Shown here: one piece after another, positions 8,730-17,655 of the stretch
How positions within the stretch are numbered: the first letter of the stretch is position 1
Layout of the letters: the number at the start of each line of letters is the position of its first letter
NCBI RefSeq assembly: GCF_040681875.1
Contig: NZ_JBFAZP010000001.1
Location: 62,001-126,000 of the forward strand
Length of the DNA: 64,000 nucleotides
Origin: Longispora sp040681875
Lineage (GTDB): Bacteria; Actinomycetota; Actinomycetes; Mycobacteriales; Micromonosporaceae
Reading direction: 5' to 3'
Position numbers and translations under genes: made by a program
Notes under the pieces: model-generated
What the model saw: the letters and a program-made list of their open reading frames with translations, nothing else
The model's database searches: none
What the model was told of the DNA's origin: nothing

Positions 8730-11700
8730 GCGCCGTGCCTCCGGCGATCGCGGTGGGCGGCGACCGCGCCCCGGGCGATGGCCAGCGCGCCGGCCTCCCC
8801 CTGCGGGTCGACGCCGACGAGTCGGTTGTGGTGCATGTGCAGGACGGCGTCGAGTACCGAGTCCCGGGTGCCGTGCAGTCGGCCGGCTTCGGCGAGCGCC
8901 CGGACCGTGTCCCCGTACGCGGCGACGGCCGGGGCGCGTCGGCGCCAGATGTCCAGCAGGGCGGGGCCGCCCTCGACGGCGGCGAGTCCGGTCCCGTCGC
9001 CGTACGGGTCGAGGAGGGCGACCGCCTCGCGCCGGACGGCAGCGAACGCCGGGTGCCGGGGGCCTCGCGGGTGGGGGCCCGCGAGCCAGTCGATCCAGTC
9101 CGGGTCGCCGAACGAGCGCGGCAGGTCGACGGTGTCGGCGGCGAGGAGCAGCCCGGTCGGCAGGTCCAGGCCCGTCGCGCGCAGCCGGAGGGTGGCCAGG
9201 GCGGACGCGCTGTCGGCGGCGAACATCCGCTCGGAGGACTCCAGCGCGTCGGGGCCGCCGTACCGGCCGGTCTCCGGCTCGTACCCGTCGAGGGTGAGTC
9301 TGTTGGCGAGTCCGGAGCCGCACAGGTCCTCGGCCCAGGCGTGCATCTGGGGCAGGAGTTGTCCCCACAGGAGGGCCGGCGTGCCGTGGAAGCGTAGGCG
9401 CAGGTGCGGGTCGGGGTCGGCGTACCGGATGAAGAACCAGCGGTCGACACCGTCGGGCAGGGCCGCGACCAGCGAGGACACCGGGCCGGCGAGGAGTTCG
9501 TCGTGCCGGCCGCGCGCGCAGTAGAGCTTCGCGTAGAGCCATTCGCCGCCGGGAAGGTGCCGGGGGGCGGGGCTGTGCCGGGGCAGGGGGGCGGCTTGCG
9601 GGTGCACGGCGGCAGCGCCAGGTGCGGGGATGGTCGGGCCGGTCGCTTCCGCGTTCCGTACCGCTGCGGCCCCGGAAACGCCGGACCGCGCGGCCAGCGC
9701 GACGCCGGACGCCGCAACCCGCGCATTGCCGGATTCCGCGACCTGGCTGCTCCCGGCGACCGACGTCAGCGGCACGACGAGTTCGTTCGCGTGCCCGTGC
9801 AGCCACCCCGTCTCCGCCTCCGTCCCCGGCGGCTCGCACACCACGGCCCCGGCCCGCCGGACCAGCTCGTCCCGCAGCAGCCGCTGGTGCAGCGGCACGG
9901 TCAGGTCCAGTTCGATCCGGTGGTCGTTGACCAGCACCTGGACCCGCTCCGGCACCTGCCACCGGCCGCGCCAGCCGTCGAGCTCGGCCGACCAGTTCTG
10001 CCAGGTCATGTCCCGGTCCCGCAACGCGGCGGGGACCTGCCAGCTCGCCGGGGACAGCACCGTGCGGCCGTACGTCACCCGGGGCAGGCGGGGCAGCAGG
10101 GCGGCCCGGCCCCAGGACCAGCCGGTCAGGCCCCGGGTGCCGCTGGCCGTGATCTCGCGGATCAGGCGGACGGCGTTGGCCGTGGAGTACCCGACGTTGA
10201 GCATGTGCGGGGACAGCGCGTCGATCCGGCGGCCGTGCCGGGCGGACACCAGGTACAGCCGGTCGTGGTCGGCGCCGACCAGCAGGTCCCCGACGCCGAG
10301 CACGTCGGCGGCGGAGTGGTCGGCGAACGTGCCGACGGCGAGGATCCGGTCCCGGATCAGGGGCACCCGCAGCACGTTGCCGGCCCGGGCGTGCACCGGC
10401 TGGAACACGAGCTGCGCGCTCACCGGCCCGTCAGGTCGCTCCTCGGCGGCGGTGGGGTAGGCGCCGTCGGGGAACAGGCAGCCGAACCGGCCGAACATGG
10501 CCCCCGCCGTGTTGGCGCCGGTGCCGGGGGCGACGGCGAGCCGGAACTCCCCCGCGTCGAGGGCGGTCGTGGACGCGGCCAGCACGTGCACGGCCAGTTC
10601 GAGGGTGTCCGGCGGGGTGCCGCCGTCGGTGGCCAGCCGGTCGACGGTGTCGGCGTCCAGCACCAGGTCGCCGCCGTGCAGGAGGGCGCGCTGGGCGAGG
10701 GCCATCAGCGCGGCGTCGCGGGCGGACTCCCGGTCGGGGGCGGGTTCGAGCCGCCGGTCGCTGGGCGGCACGAAGTAGCCGGCGGGCGCGCCGAGTCCCC
10801 GTTCGGGATCGACGAGCTCTTTGAGGGGTACGAGGGTGTGCGCCCCGTGCCGCTCCAGGAACGCCCCGTGGTACTGCCGCAGGTGCTCGGGCGCCCCGTC
10901 CACCGGGGACAGCCGCCACAGCACCTCGGCGGCCCGCGCGGCCTCCTCGGCGACGGCCACCGGCAGGGTCACGTCCGCGTCGAAGCGCAGGTCGACCTGC
11001 ACGGGCGGCTTCTCGGCCGGGTGCAGGGCGCGCATCGCGGTGACGGCGGCGTGCCACTGGGGCCGGCCCGCGCCGAGGGGCTGGTCGGCGTAGTCGGCGA
11101 GCCGGTCGGCGACCGTCTCCAGTTCGGTGTGTCCGGGGGTGCCGACGAGCCGGTCGAGGACGTGGCCGAGCGGGTCGGCGCCGTGCGCGGGCGGGCCCAG
11201 GTCGGTGAGGAGGAGCTGCTGGTCGACGAGCTGGACCAGCATGGCCTCCACCATGGCGGCCGAGGCCCGGGGGAACCAGCCGGAGAGCTGCTCGAACAGT
11301 TCGGCGTACGGCACCGGTTGCCGGGCCGCCTCGACCGCCGCCCGCACCGGTGGCGTGTACCGGACGCTGAGCTCCTGGACGGGCCGGGCCCGGTCGTCGG
11401 CGGCGTCCTGGCGCACGTACGGCAGCACGAGCCGGTCGCCGCGCACCGTGCACAGGTCGTTGGCGACGATCCGCAGCCCGCCGAGGACGTCGGAGCGGCG
11501 CTGCCACGCGTCGGTACCGGCCGCGAGCCACACCGCGTCGGGCCGTACCCCCTTGACGTGCCGGTCGCCGGTCCGCACCTTGGCCGTGGCGTCGAACCCG
11601 GCGAGCGCCACCCCGGCGAACAGCCCGAACGGGGTGGGCCGCCCGGTGGTGCGCAGCAGGTACCGGGCCACGGCGTGCGCGGCCCGGGTGAGTTTGGCCG

Positions 11701-11935
11701 GGTCGACGGGCCGGTCGGCGTCGAGCCGGGCGAGGGTGTCGGCCAGCCCGCCGCCGGCCACGTCCACGGCCTCGCGGAACAGGGGGTCGGCGAGGACCTC
11801 GCGCAGGAAGGCGGTCAGCCGTTCCGGGGAGCCGTCGATGTCGACCCTGGTCGCGGCGGCCCGGGCGGCGGGCAGGGTGGGCACGCGGAGCAGTGCCGTG
11901 TCCGCGGCGCGGAACCGGGGCCGGGGCGTACCCAT
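8726..11935 (-). CDS. lanB: Class I lanthipeptide dehydratase LanB
   Basis: 1069 residues, the full length of a fused LanB. The N-terminal glutamylation domain (about 15-740; TTGRPTPFGLFAGVAL near 90-105) transfers glutamate from Glu-tRNA to Ser/Thr, and the C-terminal elimination domain (about 795-1060; WLYAKLYCARGRHDELL and FFIRYADPDPHLRLRFHG) forms dehydroalanine/dehydrobutyrine. An Ala/Ser-rich linker of about 50 residues joins them. ATG 11935 has AAGGAGGA seven bases upstream and is preferred over the upstream GTG. It is divergent from the precursor gene and heads a lanB-lanC2-JmjC operon. Together with the intact LanC it should install thioether rings in the precursor. Confidence 0.93.
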   Translation of the reverse strand: MGTPRPRFRAADTALLRVPTLPAARAAATRVDIDGSPERLTAFLREVLADPLFREAVDVAGGGLADTLARLDADRPVDPAKLTRAAHAVARYLLRTTGRPTPFGLFAGVALAGFDATAKVRTGDRHVKGVRPDAVWLAAGTDAWQRRSDVLGGLRIVANDLCTVRGDRLVLPYVRQDAADDRARPVQELSVRYTPPVRAAVEAARQPVPYAELFEQLSGWFPRASAAMVEAMLVQLVDQQLLLTDLGPPAHGADPLGHVLDRLVGTPGHTELETVADRLADYADQPLGAGRPQWHAAVTAMRALHPAEKPPVQVDLRFDADVTLPVAVAEEAARAAEVLWRLSPVDGAPEHLRQYHGAFLERHGAHTLVPLKELVDPERGLGAPAGYFVPPSDRRLEPAPDRESARDAALMALAQRALLHGGDLVLDADTVDRLATDGGTPPDTLELAVHVLAASTTALDAGEFRLAVAPGTGANTAGAMFGRFGCLFPDGAYPTAAEERPDGPVSAQLVFQPVHARAGNVLRVPLIRDRILAVGTFADHSAADVLGVGDLLVGADHDRLYLVSARHGRRIDALSPHMLNVGYSTANAVRLIREITASGTRGLTGWSWGRAALLPRLPRVTYGRTVLSPASWQVPAALRDRDMTWQNWSAELDGWRGRWQVPERVQVLVNDHRIELDLTVPLHQRLLRDELVRRAGAVVCEPPGTEAETGWLHGHANELVVPLTSVAGSSQVAESGNARVAASGVALAARSGVSGAAAVRNAEATGPTIPAPGAAAVHPQAAPLPRHSPAPRHLPGGEWLYAKLYCARGRHDELLAGPVSSLVAALPDGVDRWFFIRYADPDPHLRLRFHGTPALLWGQLLPQMHAWAEDLCGSGLANRLTLDGYEPETGRYGGPDALESSERMFAADSASALATLRLRATGLDLPTGLLLAADTVDLPRSFGDPDWIDWLAGPHPRGPRHPAFAAVRREAVALLDPYGDGTGLAAVEGGPALLDIWRRRAPAVAAYGDTVRALAEAGRLHGTRDSVLDAVLHMHHNRLVGVDPQGEAGALAIARGAVAAHRDRRRHGA

Positions 11936-12120
11936 GGGAGTCCTCCTTCGGGCGGGATCCGACGACGATAGCCGCCGGATTCGTCCGGCGTCTACGGACA
12001 AAACGCCCGCGTAAGAGTAATGGAAGGTCTGTGTAAGAACCGTCGTGGATCATCAGATTCGGGTCGTCCTGCCCAGTGCCGGACGACCCGGTCCATGAAC
12101 GCCGATGACGGGAGAAACAC

Positions 12121-12345
12121 GTGTCGCCGATGACGATGACCGAAGATGATCTCATGTTCGACCTGGACCTGCGGGTCGTGCCGGTCGACGCCAGGGACGA
12201 CTACAACCGCAACCCGGGGATGTCGGAGGGCTGCGTGCACACGTCGTACGTGACCGAGGGCTGTCCGTGGTCGCGGGGCGGGTGCAGCTACACCTGCACG
12301 CGCAACGTCGCGGCCGGCGGCAACGCGCAGCACATGTGCCTGTAG
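12121..12345 (+). CDS. lanA: Class I lanthipeptide precursor peptide
   Basis: 74 residues. The leader (about 1-34) is acidic and carries FDLDLRV at 13-19, matching the F/L-(N/D)-L-D motif that LanB and LanC recognise in class I leaders. The core (about 35-74) holds five Cys (38, 48, 55, 59, 73) and eight Ser/Thr, ending MCL, so four or five thioether rings are possible. It sits divergent from lanB and nine bases ahead of an intact lanC. GTG start at 12121 has GGGAG upstream. The core resembles none of the lantibiotics I can recall (nisin, epidermin, NAI-107, planosporicin). The cleavage site cannot be fixed; no LanP protease is seen. Confidence 0.88.
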   Translation: MSPMTMTEDDLMFDLDLRVVPVDARDDYNRNPGMSEGCVHTSYVTEGCPWSRGGCSYTCTRNVAAGGNAQHMCL

Positions 12346-12353
12346 GTCCGGGG

Positions 12354-13487
12354 ATGAGGCGACCGGCGCTGCTCGGACCGGTACTCGCCGGCCGGGTGGC
12401 GTCGGTCGCCGCGGACGTGGCCGCGCGGGTGGTCGATCCAGCGCGGGTCGGGGCGGTCGCGCCGGTCGACGGGACGTCCTATCCGGAGGTGCACCGCTGG
12501 CGCGGGTCGTCCCTGGCCCTGGGCGGCGCGGGCGCGGCGCTGGTCTGCTCCGCGCTGGACGCGCACGCCCCGGGCGAGGGCTGGGACCGGGTCGGGCACG
12601 CGCACCTGTCGGCGGGGGTGGCCGAACTCGAACCGGAGCCCTCACTCCTCGTGGGCGGGGGCGCGGTCTCGGCCGCCGCCGCGATGCTCAGCCGGGGCGG
12701 CACCCGGTACCAAGGTTTGCGGGACGACCTGGACGGTTGGCTGCTCCCGAGGATCTCGGCGACCGCCCGACGGATCACGGAGGCCCCGGACGTCGTCGCC
12801 GACGACTACGACCTGGTCAACGGCCTGTCCGGATCCGCGGCCCTGCTACTGACCGGCCCGGGCAGCCCGGCGCGCACCGCGTGCCTGGCCGACGTCACCC
12901 GGGCGTTGGCGGCCGTGGTCACCACCTGGGGCGACCGACCGGACCACGGGCTGGCGCACGGTCTGGCCGGGCCGGTGGCGGCGCTCGCGCTGTCCCGGGC
13001 CGCCGACCCGACGGAACCGGGCTCCGCCGTGGCCGTCCGGTCCGGCGCGGACCGCCTGCTGCCCGCGAACGCCGTCGACCGCGACACCTCCGGATCCTGG
13101 TGCACCGGAGCCGCCGGGATCAGCCGCGCCCTCTGGCTCGCCGGCACCCCCACCCACCGCGCCGCCGCCCGGAGCACCCTCCGCTTTGCACCCCCGCTCG
13201 ACTCCCCCACGTTCTGCCACGGCGTCGCCGGCCAGCTCCTGGTCACGGCCCTGTTCTGGTGGGACACCGGCGACGCCGAGTTCGGGGAGGCGGCGCGCGC
13301 GCTCTGCGGGTACCTCCTCGAATTCTTCGATCATTCGAGTCCCTTCGGTTTCCGCGACGTGGAGGCCGCCGGCACCGTGGTCGACAACCCGGGCGTGCTG
13401 TGCGGCGCCGGCGGGGTCGCGCTGGTGCTGCTCGCCCTCCTCGCCGACCGCCCGCCGACCTGGACCCGCCTGTTCCTGCTGTCCTGA
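12354..13487 (+). CDS. lanC: Lanthionine cyclase LanC
   Basis: 377 residues, normal for a stand-alone class I LanC. The catalytic His is in LAHGLAGP (about 206), and the zinc ligands are Cys in WCTGAAG (about 252) and Cys-His in FCHGVAG (about 288-289). It adds Cys thiols to dehydro-residues made by LanB. ATG 12354 follows the precursor stop by eight bases, so lanA and lanC form one transcript, with the exporter next. The ribosome site (GGGG) is weak, consistent with reinitiation after lanA. Confidence 0.9.
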   Translation: MRRPALLGPVLAGRVASVAADVAARVVDPARVGAVAPVDGTSYPEVHRWRGSSLALGGAGAALVCSALDAHAPGEGWDRVGHAHLSAGVAELEPEPSLLVGGGAVSAAAAMLSRGGTRYQGLRDDLDGWLLPRISATARRITEAPDVVADDYDLVNGLSGSAALLLTGPGSPARTACLADVTRALAAVVTTWGDRPDHGLAHGLAGPVAALALSRAADPTEPGSAVAVRSGADRLLPANAVDRDTSGSWCTGAAGISRALWLAGTPTHRAAARSTLRFAPPLDSPTFCHGVAGQLLVTALFWWDTGDAEFGEAARALCGYLLEFFDHSSPFGFRDVEAAGTVVDNPGVLCGAGGVALVLLALLADRPPTWTRLFLLS

Positions 13488-13498
13488 AGGGCCACGCC

Positions 13499-15430
13499 GT
13501 GCACGACTCCCCCGGACCACCCACCACCGACCCGCTGTTCGGCTCCGGCATCCGGATGTCGGCCGGCTGGGCCCAGCACGACGGGGCCGGCGCTGACCTC
13601 GGGTTCGCCACCATGGTCCGCCGGCTGCCCCGGCTGGTGGCGACCGCGTTCGCGCTGGCCTGGGAGGCCGGCCGGTGGACCCTGCCGCTCGCCATGGTCG
13701 CCAAGGTCCTCGCCGGGGTCGCCACGGCCGTCGCCCTGCTGGCCACGAACCAGGTCCTCGCCCAACTCCTCGCCGGCCCGCCCAGCCGCGAACGGCTCAC
13801 CGCGGCGCTGCCGGCCCTCGCCACCGTCGCCGTCGCCGGGGTGGCCCGCAGCGTGCTGTCCTCCGTCGGGGACGCCGCCAGCGGCCGGCTCGCGCCCCGG
13901 ATCGACCGGGTCGCCTACGTCCGGCTCCTGGAACGGGCCGTCGACGTGGAGCTGGCCGTGATCCAGAACGCCGAGTTCCGCAACCTGATGCAGGCCGCCG
14001 GGCGCGGTACGCTCGCCGCCCGCCAGGTCACCGCCGGCACGATCGCGCTGCTGGAGGCCCTGGCCGGCCTGCTCGGCGCGGCCGGCGTACTGGCGGTGCT
14101 GCACCCGGTGCTGCTGCCCCTTCTGCTGCTCGTGATCGTGCCGTCCGCGTGGGGCGCGGTCCGCACGGCGCGGGCCCGGTTCCTGTCCATGAAGCGATGG
14201 ACCGAACTGACCCGCCAGCTGGACAACCTGGCGAACCTGCTGACCGGCTCCGCCTCCGCCGAGGAGGTCCGCGCGCACCGGACGGGCGACTTCCTGCTCG
14301 GCCACTACCGCCGGCTGGCGACCCTCTCGGAGGACGAACAGGCCCGGCTCGCGCGCGGCGAGGCCCGCACCCGGCTGGTCACCGACGGGCTGTCCGGACT
14401 GGCCCGGCTGGCCACGTTCGCCGCGCTCGGCGGGCTGCTGCTCGCCGGCACGGTGCCGCTGGGCGTCGCGGCCACCGTGGTCCTGGCGATCCGGACCTGC
14501 ACCCAGAACCTGGTCGCCCTGGTCACGGCCGTCAACTCCCTCTACGAGCAGGGCCTGTTCGTCCAGGACTGGCAGCGGGCGTGCGCCCGCGCGGAGGCCG
14601 AGGCGATGCCGGCGCACGCCGCGAAGGTCACCGGGCCGCCCGCCGCGATCGAGGTGTCCGACCTGCACTTCACCTACCCGAACGCCACCCGGCCGGCGCT
14701 GCGCGGCGTCAACCTCACCGTCCGGCGCGGCCAGATCCTCGCGCTCGTCGGGGAGAACGGCTCCGGGAAGACGACCCTGGCGAAGCTCCTCGTCGGCCTG
14801 TACCTGCCCACGGCCGGCACGGTGCGCTGGGACGGCCGGTCGACCGCCGACCTGGACCGGGCCAGCGTGTTCGACCAGGTGGCCCTGGTGCCCCAGGACT
14901 TCGTCCGCTGGCCGTTCACCGCCCGCGTCAACGTGACGATCGGCCGCCCCGACCGACCCGAGACCGATCGGACGGGTACCGGGCGGCGTCTGGCCGAGTC
15001 GGCCCGGTTCGGGCGCGCCGACGAGGTGGTGGACCGGCTCGACCAGGGCTGGGACACGCTGCTCGCGCCGGAGTTCTGGGGCGGCACGACCCTGTCCGGC
15101 GGCCAGTGGCAGCGGATCGGCCTGGCCCGGGCCCACTACCGCGACGCGCCCGTGGTCGTGTTCGACGAGCCGACGGCGGCCCTGGACCCGCGCGCCGAGC
15201 TGGAGGTGTTCGACAAGGTCTGCGACCTGGCCGGCGCGGGCCGCAGCGTCATCCTGGTCACCCACCGGCTGGCCTCGGTCCGCCGGGCCGACCAGATCCA
15301 CGTCCTCGACGAGGGGGTCGTGGTGGAGCACGGCGACCACGACGCGTTGATCCGCGCCGATGGCCGCTACGCCGAGCTGTACCGGCTCCAGGCCGAGCAG
15401 CACGCCGTCCCCAGTGGATCCACCGGTTGA
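13499..15430 (+). CDS. ABC exporter (fused membrane and ATPase domains)
   Basis: 643 residues: a six-helix exporter domain at about 50-370, then an ATPase with Walker A GENGSGKTT (about 415), signature LSGGQWQR (about 532), Walker B VVVFDEPT (about 553) and H-loop VTHRLAS (about 585). There is no N-terminal C39 peptidase, so it exports (or gives immunity to) the modified peptide without cutting the leader. GTG 13499 has GAAGGG upstream and starts 11 bp after lanC. Its TGA stop is part of the -35 box of the next gene. Confidence 0.88.
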   Translation: MHDSPGPPTTDPLFGSGIRMSAGWAQHDGAGADLGFATMVRRLPRLVATAFALAWEAGRWTLPLAMVAKVLAGVATAVALLATNQVLAQLLAGPPSRERLTAALPALATVAVAGVARSVLSSVGDAASGRLAPRIDRVAYVRLLERAVDVELAVIQNAEFRNLMQAAGRGTLAARQVTAGTIALLEALAGLLGAAGVLAVLHPVLLPLLLLVIVPSAWGAVRTARARFLSMKRWTELTRQLDNLANLLTGSASAEEVRAHRTGDFLLGHYRRLATLSEDEQARLARGEARTRLVTDGLSGLARLATFAALGGLLLAGTVPLGVAATVVLAIRTCTQNLVALVTAVNSLYEQGLFVQDWQRACARAEAEAMPAHAAKVTGPPAAIEVSDLHFTYPNATRPALRGVNLTVRRGQILALVGENGSGKTTLAKLLVGLYLPTAGTVRWDGRSTADLDRASVFDQVALVPQDFVRWPFTARVNVTIGRPDRPETDRTGTGRRLAESARFGRADEVVDRLDQGWDTLLAPEFWGGTTLSGGQWQRIGLARAHYRDAPVVVFDEPTAALDPRAELEVFDKVCDLAGAGRSVILVTHRLASVRRADQIHVLDEGVVVEHGDHDALIRADGRYAELYRLQAEQHAVPSGSTG

Positions 15431-15456
15431 CAGCATACTCAGATCATCTTTATGTT
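15427..15456 (+). promoter_or_regulatory. Consensus promoter giving a leaderless padR transcript
   Basis: TTGACA (15427-15432) and TATGTT (15451-15456) are spaced 18 bp. The predicted start about seven bases after the -10 is the A of the padR ATG (15463), so the mRNA would be leaderless. The -35 includes the exporter stop codon. Confidence 0.65.
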
Positions 15457-15462
15457 GTGGGT

Positions 15463-15840
15463 ATGGCTGTGCTGCGCGAACCCACGTTCCTGATCCTCGC
15501 CGCCCTCGCCGTGCGCCCCCTGCACGGCTACGGGGTGATCCAGGAGGTCGCCGCCCTGTCCGACGACCGGGTGGTGCTCCAGGCCGGCACCCTCTACGCC
15601 GCCCTGGAGCGCCTCGTCGCCGAGGGCCTGGTCGAGCCCGACCGCGAGGAGCTGGTCGACGGCCGCCAACGCCGCTACTACCGGCTCTCAGAGGACGGGG
15701 TCGGCGCGCTCAACGAGGACCTGGTCCGCCAGCGCCGCAACGCCAACGCGGCGGCCGCCCAGCTCCGCCGCCGGGCCGCGTCCGACTTCCTCCCAGGCGC
15801 GGACCCCGCCCCGGGCATGGCGTTCGGCGCGACGGCGTGA
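15463..15840 (+). CDS. PadR-family transcriptional regulator
   Basis: 125 residues with the PadR winged helix (EPTFLILAALAVRPLHGYGV ... LYAALERLVAEGLVE ... RRYYRLSEDG) and a short C-terminal helix, i.e. subfamily 2 length. It sits between the lanthipeptide exporter and a membrane protein and has its own promoter, so it is a candidate cluster regulator or exporter repressor. The stop overlaps the next GTG (GTGA). Confidence 0.88.
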   Translation: MAVLREPTFLILAALAVRPLHGYGVIQEVAALSDDRVVLQAGTLYAALERLVAEGLVEPDREELVDGRQRRYYRLSEDGVGALNEDLVRQRRNANAAAAQLRRRAASDFLPGADPAPGMAFGATA

Positions 15841-16907
15841 CCGCGCCGGATCCCGGGCCCGGGAAGACCGCGCCCGACAAGAGCCTCGTCCGGGGGTACC
15901 GGCGCCTGCTGCTCGCCTACCCCCGCGACTTCCGCCGCCAGCACGGCGAGGAGCTGCTCGACACCCTCCTGGAGGCAGCCCCCGCCGGTCGCCGCCGGCC
16001 CACGGGCCGCGAGACGGCGAACCTGCTCCGGCACGGCCTGCGCCGGCACCTGGGCCGCCCGCGCAGCCCCCGCATCGTGCTCGTCGCGGTGCTGTTCTCG
16101 CTGGTCACCGGGGCCCTCGGCGGGGTCTGCGGGGTCTGGGCCAGCTGGTCGGCGGCCCGCGACCTGCCCGGCCCCGCCGCGACGGCCGCGATCGCGGCGG
16201 CGGTGATGCCCGGCCAGACCCCCTTGCACCAGTCGCGGAACGAGGAGCTGTTCTTCTACGACGACCCGACCGACGCGTCGACCATCCTGTACGGGGCCGA
16301 CGACTACTCGCCCGGCCGGCTCCACTTCCTCTACGCCGCCACCCCCGAATCCGGGAACCGGGCCGGGTTCGCGCGCATCGCCGGGGAGCGGCTGCGCGCG
16401 TCCGGCTGGCGGGTGACCGGTGTCCGGCACGACGACTGGGGCGTGGTCGTGTGGGCGGAGAAGGACGGCCTGCTCGCCAACGTGTCCGACACCACCAACG
16501 GCTGCGGCTGCGTCGACCTGACGATCATGCGCGACACCCGGTGGTGGATGTGGCCGGCGGGGGTCGCGGGCGGACTGGCCGGCGCGTTGGCCGGCTGGCT
16601 GCTGCTCGGCTGGCTGAGCCGGCGGATCCACGGCCGCCCGCTGCGCCAGGTGGCGGTCAACCTGTGCGGCCTGGTCTTCGGGTTCGCCATCCTGCCCGCG
16701 CTGATGCTGTGCGGCCTGGCCGTGGTGACGGCGGCGGTCCGCTCCGGCCCGGGGCAGCCGGAGCCGCCGTGGCTGGGGCTGGTCTACCTCGGCCGGTTCC
16801 CGGCGATCGTCGCGGCCGGGGCCCTGCTGTGCGCGGTCGCCCTGGCCGCCCTCCCGCACCGCCGGGTCACCGACCGCGCCACCTCCCACCCGGGCAACGC
16901 CACCTGA
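15837..16907 (+). CDS. Membrane protein downstream of padR
   Basis: 356 residues. An N-terminal cytoplasmic part (YRRLLLAYPRDFRRQHGEELLDTLLEA, about 18-44) matches the short prefix domain often found beside PadR regulators in actinomycetes. Membrane helices lie at about 78-100, 235-258, 275-300 and 320-340, with an extracytoplasmic domain between. Possibly a cluster immunity or sensing component; no specific function recognised. Translationally coupled to padR. Confidence 0.7.
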   Translation: MTAPDPGPGKTAPDKSLVRGYRRLLLAYPRDFRRQHGEELLDTLLEAAPAGRRRPTGRETANLLRHGLRRHLGRPRSPRIVLVAVLFSLVTGALGGVCGVWASWSAARDLPGPAATAAIAAAVMPGQTPLHQSRNEELFFYDDPTDASTILYGADDYSPGRLHFLYAATPESGNRAGFARIAGERLRASGWRVTGVRHDDWGVVVWAEKDGLLANVSDTTNGCGCVDLTIMRDTRWWMWPAGVAGGLAGALAGWLLLGWLSRRIHGRPLRQVAVNLCGLVFGFAILPALMLCGLAVVTAAVRSGPGQPEPPWLGLVYLGRFPAIVAAGALLCAVALAALPHRRVTDRATSHPGNAT

Positions 16908-16953
16908 CCGGCACCCGGGCACCTCGTACCCGGAAAAAGGGGTTGGCCCCCGC

Positions 16954-17514
16954 TCAGGCGCGCCGGTAGCGCAGCAGGACCGTGTCGCCGTCGAAGGTCC
17001 GGGTGTCGACCAGCGCCAGGCGGAGCCGGTCCTGCGGCTCCGGGAACAGCTTCTTGCCGCCGCCGAGGACGACGGGCTGCACGACCACCTGGTACTCGTC
17101 GATGAGCCCTTCCCGGGTGAGCGCCGAGGCGAGCTGTGACCCGCCGGTGAGCAGCAGGTCCTTGCCCGGCTCGGCCTTCAGCGCCGCGACCTCGGTCGCC
17201 AGGTCCCCGGACAGGACCGTGGTGTTCCAGTCGGCCTTGTCCAGGGTGCGGGAGAAGACGAACTTGGGCGTGCGCCGCCAGACCGGGGCGAACGCCAGGT
17301 CGTGCGGGTGGTCGGAGATCGACTCGGCGTTCGGCCAGTAGTGGGACATCATGTCCCAGACGAGCCGGCCGTAGAGGAACGCGTCGGCCCGGGCGGTGAG
17401 CTCCTGGGAGTAGGCGGACAGCTCCGGCCCCATCACCGGCCAGTCGAACACGCCGTCGGGGGCCTCGATGTGGCCGTCGAGCGACGAGTGGACCAGGTAG
17501 ACGAGCTTGCGCAT
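16954..17514 (-). CDS. Dihydrofolate reductase-like (RibD C-terminal domain) protein
   Basis: 186 residues matching the actinobacterial DHFR-like family: MRKLVYLVHSSLDGHIE at the N-terminus, GRLVWDMM (about 49-56), GKDLLLTGGSQLAS (NADPH loop, about 118-131) and VQPVVLGGGKKLF (about 145-157). Probably an NADPH-dependent reductase of unknown substrate rather than a folate enzyme. ATG has AAGGAG upstream. It is monocistronic and convergent with the padR operon. Confidence 0.85.
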   Translation of the reverse strand: MRKLVYLVHSSLDGHIEAPDGVFDWPVMGPELSAYSQELTARADAFLYGRLVWDMMSHYWPNAESISDHPHDLAFAPVWRRTPKFVFSRTLDKADWNTTVLSGDLATEVAALKAEPGKDLLLTGGSQLASALTREGLIDEYQVVVQPVVLGGGKKLFPEPQDRLRLALVDTRTFDGDTVLLRYRRA

Positions 17515-17655
17515 GACGTGCTCCTTCGACAGACGGTTTCCGCGTAGGTCGAACCCGCCCGGCCTGGATCGACAAACCCCGAGGAACAATTTTTCCGGTA
17601 CCGGGGTTCCGCGCACCTGGACCCGCAGCTCAGAGGGCCGTGTTTGACTCAGGGT

